Assembly: GCA_020284085.1 (NCBI GenBank)
Contig: JACEVL010000420.1
Coordinates: 1,729,001 to 1,793,000, forward strand
Direction of reading: 5' to 3'
Source of the DNA: Aporrectodea caliginosa
Taxonomy: Eukaryota > Annelida > Clitellata > Crassiclitellata > Lumbricidae
Length of the DNA: 64,000 nucleotides
How positions within the stretch are numbered: the first letter of the stretch is position 1; every line of letters starts with the position of its first letter. Positions 57,876 through 64,000 of the stretch are shown here, in pieces. The notes below the pieces were generated by a model. That model did no database searches, was not told where the DNA came from, and saw only the letters and a list, made by a program, of their open reading frames with translations. Made by a program: the position numbers and the translations under genes.

Positions 57876-59149
57876 CTTTCAGGATTCCGTCGTTTGAAAA
57901 AATCCTGCAGTCCAAATGATTGCTAAAACATTGTAAATTGACTTATCCTACTTTCACCCCCTCGTCACTAGCCATCCTCATAATATACATTTGACTCTCG
58001 CATAAAATGATCCATGCTATGTATGGATTGTTCAAAATATGTCACGGAAGTATCTTTCCGTAATCATGGAATGGTCTTTCCATAATCAAGGAAAGATCAA
58101 AAGTTGGTCGACGAAACTTATAATGAAGAAATGACGGGCTCAAGGGGAGTCACACAAGGAAAGCCATAGGAAATTTGGTTTGGTTATGAAGATTGCGAAT
58201 ACCCTCCATATTTGCAGCTGGCACACCTATATACATGTAGGCTAGCTGAAATGCACTCTTCTACCCATGCATGACCGTAAAGTTCTCTCAAACGGTTTAA
58301 CGTATTATTTTAAAACCAATGCAAGTTCGTGTAACGTAAACTATACATGAGGAATATACATGTAGCCTAAATATGCATGATTATATATATTCACATCCTT
58401 ATTTACACCGATGCTGACCTGAATTTCACCTGTTCTATGCTGCATGCAAAGCTGGCGTTGTGTCGGCCGTAAAACTCAAGTAGGCCACTGTCTGCTGCAT
58501 GCTCTATAATCCAGAGTATGCAAGGCCAGACATGATTGATATCTTTATTGTAACAGCAGCAGGAAACAAAATACAAAATAAGCACTTTTTCATAAACTGA
58601 ACAGCAGAGCCACTGCACAAGTGGAGTCAAAAGGAAGCTATAGCTTATAGGCATTGACCCCATCTTTTCCATAATCAGCAGCACAATTTCGCATTGTTGA
58701 CACTTCAGAGTAAATATACTATACATGACTTGTGCTATTCAATCACATGACCAAACGGTATTTAAACACATCATAAGTTATGTATAAAAAATCAGAAGAG
58801 TTAAAGTAAAGAAAGAATAGGAGGCAGGGATAGTAAAGGAGAGGAATGAACGGGAGACAAGTGTAGTGGTAAAGAGAAAAGAGTGAAGGACAAACTAGTG
58901 GGAGGAATGGAGAGAAGGTAAACAGAAAGCCAGTCTACTTTAATTGGGTTAAACAGCAAATTATCTTTACAATGTTACTGAGTTCATAAGAAAATGTCCG
59001 TTTTCCCCTCAATCCTTTCCAAAATCCAAGTCATACAACATCAATAAGGTCTATTTCTCAAGTCAGAGTGCATCAGTCCTTTCCATAATCCGATTCCAAT
59101 AAGAAGAATTCTTTTAGTTTAAATTTAAACCGTTGCAATGTTTTAATTT
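57876..59149. other. region upstream of SDR-H, no gene seen
   Basis: This would contain the SDR-H promoter. The AAGGTCA/GTAGGC block of the other genes is not recognisable here. 58530-58700 has a frame of 107 codons on the minus strand (58726-58403) with hydrophobic segments, but no similarity or splice context that I can support. 58790-58930 is purine-rich. Confidence 0.35.
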
Positions 59150-61760
59150 CTTGTAGTGTAGGTGGCAGCAGATTCCACAAACGAGGGCCTATATCTTGCA
59201 GACTATTTGATCTACATCTTGTTCTGGCATATGGGATTGCATATTTCTCTGCCCCTCTGGTACAGTAGGAGTGAATTTGGGATGTGAGTTGGAAGTAGTT
59301 TCGAAACTTATGGGGAGGGTGTTATTTCTAGCTTTGTGCATTAGGACTAGTATTGCAGTTTTTGCTATATCATATACTTTGAGAATGTTTAGTGAAGAAA
59401 AAATCGGATTATAGTGTGAATGGGAGATAATACGTATTACACTTTTTTGTAGTAAAAGAACCCGATTTAGTTTAACCGTTTCGTGTGGTGATGCCATATG
59501 GATGAGCATTAGGTAATATATGGTTCAAGTAATGTATGTTACAGCTGCTTCAAGACAACTACATTTAATTTGTATCGGATCTTACGAAAAATCCCAACTA
59601 CTTTAGACATCTTATTTACAATCATATCTACATGCCTTCCCCATTTCAGGTCAGTTGTTATTATAACACCAAGGAATTTGGTTTCGTAGGTACGAATTAA
59701 TTTCTCTTTATTTATTCTAATATCTAAGTCTAAATTTAGGTTTTGTTTATTTCCAAAAATCATGTAGCAAGTTTTATTTAGGTTCAGGGATAGTAGGTTT
59801 GCTGCAAACCAGTCACTTATTAGATTTAAACCCAAGTTTAATTTTCCAACCATAACATTTTTAGTTAAACCAGTTGCAAAGATATTAGTATCGTCTGCGA
59901 ACATTATCAGGTCTAAATCAGACTGCTTGAAGATCATTTATATAGAGGATAAAGAGTAATGGCCCCAGTATACTACCTTGGGAACACCACATCTGACCAA
60001 GAGATGAGCTGAGGATTCATCGTCTATTGAAACATACTGAACTCTGTTAGTTAGATAACTTTTAAACCATGTTAGAGGAGTGCCTCTTATACCATAGTAT
60101 TCTAACTTATCAAGAAGGATGGCGTGGTTGATAGGTCTAGGAAAATACCCACCGTAATTTTATAGTCGTCTATGGCTCTACTAATCTTATCTGTCAACTC
60201 ATGAATAGCCAGTTCAGCTGATAGGTTTTTCCTGAAGCCAAATTGATTATCATTGAGTATTTTTTCTTGATCAATAAAATGAGTCACTCTGTTTTGAAAT
60301 TTTTTTCCCAATACTTTTGCAAATGGTGATAGGACAGATATTGTGGGGCGCGGTGGTGTAGGGGTATGTTCGGTGCCTTGCAGCCGGAGGGTTGCGGGTT
60401 CGAATCCACCTCAAGCCGCCGCGTAGGGACCCTGGGCAAGTCCTTCACTCGCAATTGCTCATGCGCTTCGGCGTGAAACTCCGATTCAGTGTCCGCGCTG
60501 TAGTCGGGAGCGCCTCTGAGTAGATATCTTGAAGGGGCGCTATATAAATATCTGAAATGAATGAATGAATGAATTGGTCTATAATTGGATACTTCTTGTT
60601 TATCCCCAGCCTTAAAAATTGGAGTTATTTTTCCTATTTTCAGGTGTTGAGGAAATATTCCTTGCTCCAGAGACTGATTGAAGATTTCTGCCAGTATAAT
60701 GTGAACAGCATGGGGACACAGCTTCAGAGTATCCGTAGATATTAGGTCATAACCTTTACTATGGGAGTTTTTCAGTAATGCAATTTTATCCTTGACCTCA
60801 AGTGGTGATACTGGATTGAAGAAAAAGGACTTGGCAGTCCTGGATGTTAGATATTTTTTATGAGTTATAGTACTAGGGGGAATATTGGAGGCCAACTGGG
60901 GGCCAATTTTATTGAAGTAGTTGTTAAAAATATCTGCCATTGATTTTGAGTCATTAATACAAGTATTATTGTAAAGAATTTCAGAAGTGCTATTTCTTTT
61001 AGACTTCCTCCCAAGTACTGTGTTGATGGTTTGCCATGTCTTATGTAGATTAGATCTATGGTATTCCAACTTCTCAGCATAATAATTCTTTTCAGCAGCT
61101 CTTAATAGTCCTGTCAGCTTGTTTCTATATGCTTTATATTTAAGAAAATTTTCATTATTTAATCCTCTAGTTTTTAAGTACTTTTTATAGAGCCGATTTT
61201 TCTTGTCTATTGATTTTCTTAAGGCCAAGGTTAACCATGGGAGATTAGCTGATTTGCGTTTATTACGTAATTTAACTAAGGGAAAGCTGGAGTTGTACAA
61301 TATTTTAAATTGTTCAAGAAAGTTGTTAAAGTTTGTAGGCTATTAACTTCTGTGGATGTCAGTATACTATTCCACTCAAAGCACTGGAGTTCGTTTATAA
61401 ATTTCAGCTCTGATTCTTTAGAAACTTTTCTCATGGTCAATAGCCGGTTAGTAAATCTCTTATCCTGAGTTTGTTTAGTTTGGAACGGGCAAACAGAACA
61501 GCAGACGGGGAGGTGGTCTGAGATATCTGTGATTCAGATGGAGCAAGTTTCCATTTCATTTGGGTGTACATTAGTTAATATAATATTATCTATTAGTGAA
61601 GTTGACCTCTGGGTTATTCGTGTTGGTTTATCAATTAAAGGATAGAAACCATTGGCTAATAGAATATTTAGAAAATTTTGAGTTTCCAAGTGTGTATCCG
61701 TATTTAGTAGGTTAATATTAAAATCACCTAAAATATAGCATGTTTTTTTTCTTCATCTCG
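59150..61760 (-). mobile_element. non-LTR retrotransposon (jockey/CR1-group-like), 5'-truncated and broken
   Basis: In minus-strand order: the end of an endonuclease domain (GDFNINLLN, PTRITQRSTSLIDNII, ISDHLPV; about 61740-61500), a linker, the RT start (SHSKGYDLISTDTLKLCP, KIGKITPIFKAGDKQEVSNY RPI; to about 60575), a SINE insertion (60344-60572), RT continued (DNQFGFRKNLSAELAIHEL, then the active site MFADDTNIF at about 59910) and a C-terminal part with SVIRIISHSHYNPIFSSLNI. Frameshifts and the insertion make it inactive. Confidence 0.85.
60344..60572 (+). repeat. full-length tRNA-derived SINE, family 1, nested in the LINE RT region
   Basis: The head has GGTGGTGTAGGGGTATGTTC (A-box region) and GGGTTGCGGGTTCGAATCC (B box). 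The body has CAAGTCCTTCACTCGCAATT and GCGCTTCGGCGTGAAACTCC. The 3' block GTCGGGAGCGCCTCTGAGTA / TTGAAGGGGCGCTATATAAA is shared with the L2-like LINE ends, and the tail is (GAAT)n. Removing it rejoins the RT frame at RPI|SVLSP, with a short ATTG repeat at the junctions. Confidence 0.9.
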
Positions 61761-62606
61761 GTGTTCAAAAGTAATTTCCGAAAATATGGTTGCACAGTAG
61801 TTGTTTCTTATGTCAGCGAATACAGGCTAATTAATTATCAATCAGTTAATAATTTATACATGATTACAGGGTTGGTTAATTAATATTCGTATCATGTAGC
61901 GGCACTTGTTTCGTCTTGACAAATAGACTAATATGCATTTCTACCTCATCAGGACCATGCTTTTGAGCAGTTCATTTAGATTCGTGTAAACAAATCTGTA
62001 AAATGTAAATGTAGGCTACACGTCGTTTTATAGCAAGGGTGTCAGGCCTTTTTTAATGGTGGGCCAATGGCAATATTTTCCAGCAAGTGTCGGACCAGGT
62101 TGCCAAAGGCGCCTGAGCAAAATGGGGGGTATTTGCAGCGACGGTGCAATTTTAAACATACATAGGCCTACAGCCATATTAGGCTTATAAAAGCTTAATT
62201 TTGATCTCTATTATGAGTCACGAACGTCACAGTAGTCCTTAGGCGGCAAGACTTCGCAGGTCAGAAGACATCGCACGGCCTTCTGACACCACTGTTCTAT
62301 ACCAACCGTATTTCCTCGACCCTGTTCATTTCTTCAATGGCTCTTGATCGGCTGGGATCTTTAACCGCATCAGGTTGCCGAAGGCGCCTGAGCCAAAGGG
62401 GGTATTTGCTGTGACGATGCATTTTTAAGCATACATACATAACAGCTCCAATGAACTTATACCTTGCAAGACATAATATTATGATGTTGAAGGATCTCAC
62501 CTGATCAATTCATTGAAAAATAATCCGGGGCGAAGCCAAACGTTCGCTTTAGAAAAACCTATGCATTAACATAATATTATGAGCGCGAACGAAAGCGGAG
62601 TCTCTG

Positions 62607-62610
<4 letters not shown>
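61761..62610. other. intergenic, old repeat fragments
   Basis: 62035-62130 (GGGTGTCAGGCCTTTTTTAA, GTGGGCCAATGGC) and 62370-62410 (AGGTTGCCGAAGGCGCCTGA, repeated from 62098) look like DNA-transposon ends. 62480-62560 is a third copy of the ATCAATTCATTGAAAAAT repeat. No gene is seen. Confidence 0.4.

Positions 62611-62681
<71 letters not shown>
62611..62681 (+). repeat. (GT)n microsatellite, about 35 units
   Basis: Uninterrupted TG dinucleotides. Confidence 0.95.
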
Positions 62682-62684
<3 letters not shown>

Positions 62685-63519
62685 CAACACCTCTACGTCC
62701 TTTTCAAAGGGGCGTATACTAACGGCAAACGCTAATGTGTGTCCTACACTGCAATATGTATAATGTACCTAAACAGCAGTTCAGCGGAGCGTAACACGTA
62801 GCCTGTACACAGACACATTACATTTTTTCCAACGTTCTCTGTAACTCACACCGTAACCACGTTTTCAATACATCGGTTTGTATTAAACACGCTTCAAACA
62901 GCATTTCAAACATTATTATAAAATTATCTACTTTGCATCACGGATATATCTGCATTTCAGCACATAACACGGTATCAGGCCTACTCCTACTCAACATCAT
63001 TTAGCAATGCAGGCATGCGAGTTGCTTCAAGCCTAAATCAAATAAGAAATTCCGATAAAAAGAAATCTGACAATATTTGCCGGTTTCCAATAATTTAATA
63101 CGCACGTCGTTGTCGCATAATTTCATCTCGTTACTGAAAGGTAGTTACCCGATTACCTGGCAGACGTGTGCATGTGACCGGTGCATGGACTCGGCATTCT
63201 TACGAAAAAAGGAATCGACATTTTATATAACGTCTCCACAGAAACACTCATAGACACTACTCACTATCAAGATGATCATCTAATGGCTCAACAGACACGA
63301 CTGCTTCATCTGTACCCAAATAAGAAGAGCATTTACCCCACCAGTCTACAGCATGGAGATCGTTGGCAGATGACCCCATTTCCACCACGCTCGGCGAGCA
63401 CTAGACCTACCACAGCGGAGGAGAGGTGGACTTCTTGGTCATGGTTTCAACCTTCAAGTCCTGCCAGTTACTCGTACATTACAGAAGTACACAGCTACTA
63501 TACAATGTATACATGGATC
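62682..63519. other. intergenic, no supported gene
   Basis: A 131-codon plus-strand frame at 63181-63576 has no recognisable domain. Its end runs into the MITE at 63520-63690, so I do not call it a gene. Confidence 0.35.
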
Positions 63520-63522
63520 CTG

Positions 63523-63694
63523 CAATGGGCGTATTTAAGGGGTGGTTTTCAACGGGTTCAAACCACCATGAAATAAATGCATTGCTTCTATTAACAACTA
63601 AAAATGTTGAAAGATACGAACATTTGCAATGCGACTAAAGAAAACTTAAAACTCCTTCCGATTTTTCCTGGCTGCTCCTCTGGATCCTGCAGTA
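63523..63694. mobile_element. MITE with flanking TGGATCCTGCA duplication
   Basis: The sequence between two copies of TGGATCCTGCA (ending about 63523 and starting about 63681) starts ATGGGCGTATTTAAGGGGTG and ends TTTTTCCTGGCTGCTCCTC. It is related to the element at 52050-52245. Non-coding; the exact boundary is uncertain by a few bases. Confidence 0.55.
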
Positions 63695-63854
63695 GTTGCT
63701 GGTATAGCAACTGATTTCAGGTCTAGCTCAGGACCTGCAAAACTACACGAGCCTGAGGAAGATGTATTGCATCCTTGCTTGCGACGACATGATATGTTCA
63801 GTAAACATAATATGTTTAATGAATCGAAAGCATGCCTCTAACAGAAACCTACAT

Positions 63855-64000
63855 TGTATGTATGTATGTATGTATGTATGAGCACTTGTTATAGCGCCCC
63901 TTCAAAGATTTCTACTCAGAGGCGCTCCCGACTACAGCGCGGACACTGAATCGGTGTTTCACGTTGAAGAGCATGAGCAATTGCGAGTGAAGGACTTGCA
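63855..64000 (-). repeat. SINE family 1, cut by the window edge
   Basis: Read on the minus strand from the right edge: TGCAAGTCCTTCACTCGCAA, GTGTCCGCGCTGTAGTCGGG, AGCGCCTCTGAGTAGAAATC and AGGGGCGCTATAACAAGTG, then a (CATA)n tail at 63855-63880. The tRNA head lies beyond the window. Confidence 0.8.

Noticed and set aside
58403..58726. 107-codon minus-strand frame with hydrophobic parts
   Set aside because: No recognisable domain, AT-rich composition and no splice or promoter support.
63181..63576. 131-codon plus-strand frame
   Set aside because: No family match, and its 3' part lies inside a MITE.

Overview
This window is eukaryotic nuclear DNA. Genes are split by GT-AG introns, there are tRNA-derived SINEs, broken non-LTR retrotransposons, TIR elements, a Helitron-like element and long (CA)n, (TA)n and (GAA)n microsatellites. 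The repeat types and gene families suggest a marine invertebrate, perhaps a deuterostome. I cannot name the species. All real protein genes that I can support lie on the minus strand.

Layout. Positions 453-2873 hold the first two coding exons of a Golgi/ER class I alpha-1,2-mannosidase (MAN1A type); the gene runs off the left edge. From 6209 to 57875 there is a tandem array of eight complete paralogous genes for membrane-anchored short-chain dehydrogenases/reductases (SDR9C-like: retinol dehydrogenase / 17-beta-HSD6 / hydroxybutyrate dehydrogenase relatives). I call them SDR-A (6209-9499), B (11419-14558), C (18156-22461), D (25592-28726), E (32020-34907), F (39955-42943), G (45753-50093) and H (54013-57875). 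Each has four coding exons with identical intron phases (1, 2, 1). The joined exons stay open in all eight (323-336 residues) and all keep the Asn-Ser-Tyr-Lys catalytic set. C, D, E and F form a young block that shares introns, flanks and even the same old SINE insertions; G and H form a second pair; A and B are more diverged. A conserved block upstream of A, C, D, E and F looks like a promoter plus a short non-coding first exon, and it is duplicated in front of C.

The space between and inside genes is mostly repeats. There are three tRNA-derived SINE families. Several LINE 3' ends occur, and one of them shares its 3' tail with SINE family 1. A hAT-like element with a perfect 8-bp target duplication sits inside a LINE. 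A 1.4-kb TIR element carries about ten copies of a 13-bp internal motif, and its empty site can be read from a paralogous copy. There is also a Helitron candidate and several MITE-like inverted repeats. From 57876 to the right edge I see only repeats: a 2.6-kb degraded LINE with a SINE nested in its RT region, other fragments, and no supported host gene.

Biologically, the array looks like a lineage-specific expansion of a lipid/steroid/retinoid-type oxidoreductase. It shows signs of unequal exchange or gene conversion (F is a C/D mosaic), and nuclear-receptor-like half-sites lie in the shared upstream block. I see no prokaryotic-type system, no CRISPR array and no virus.
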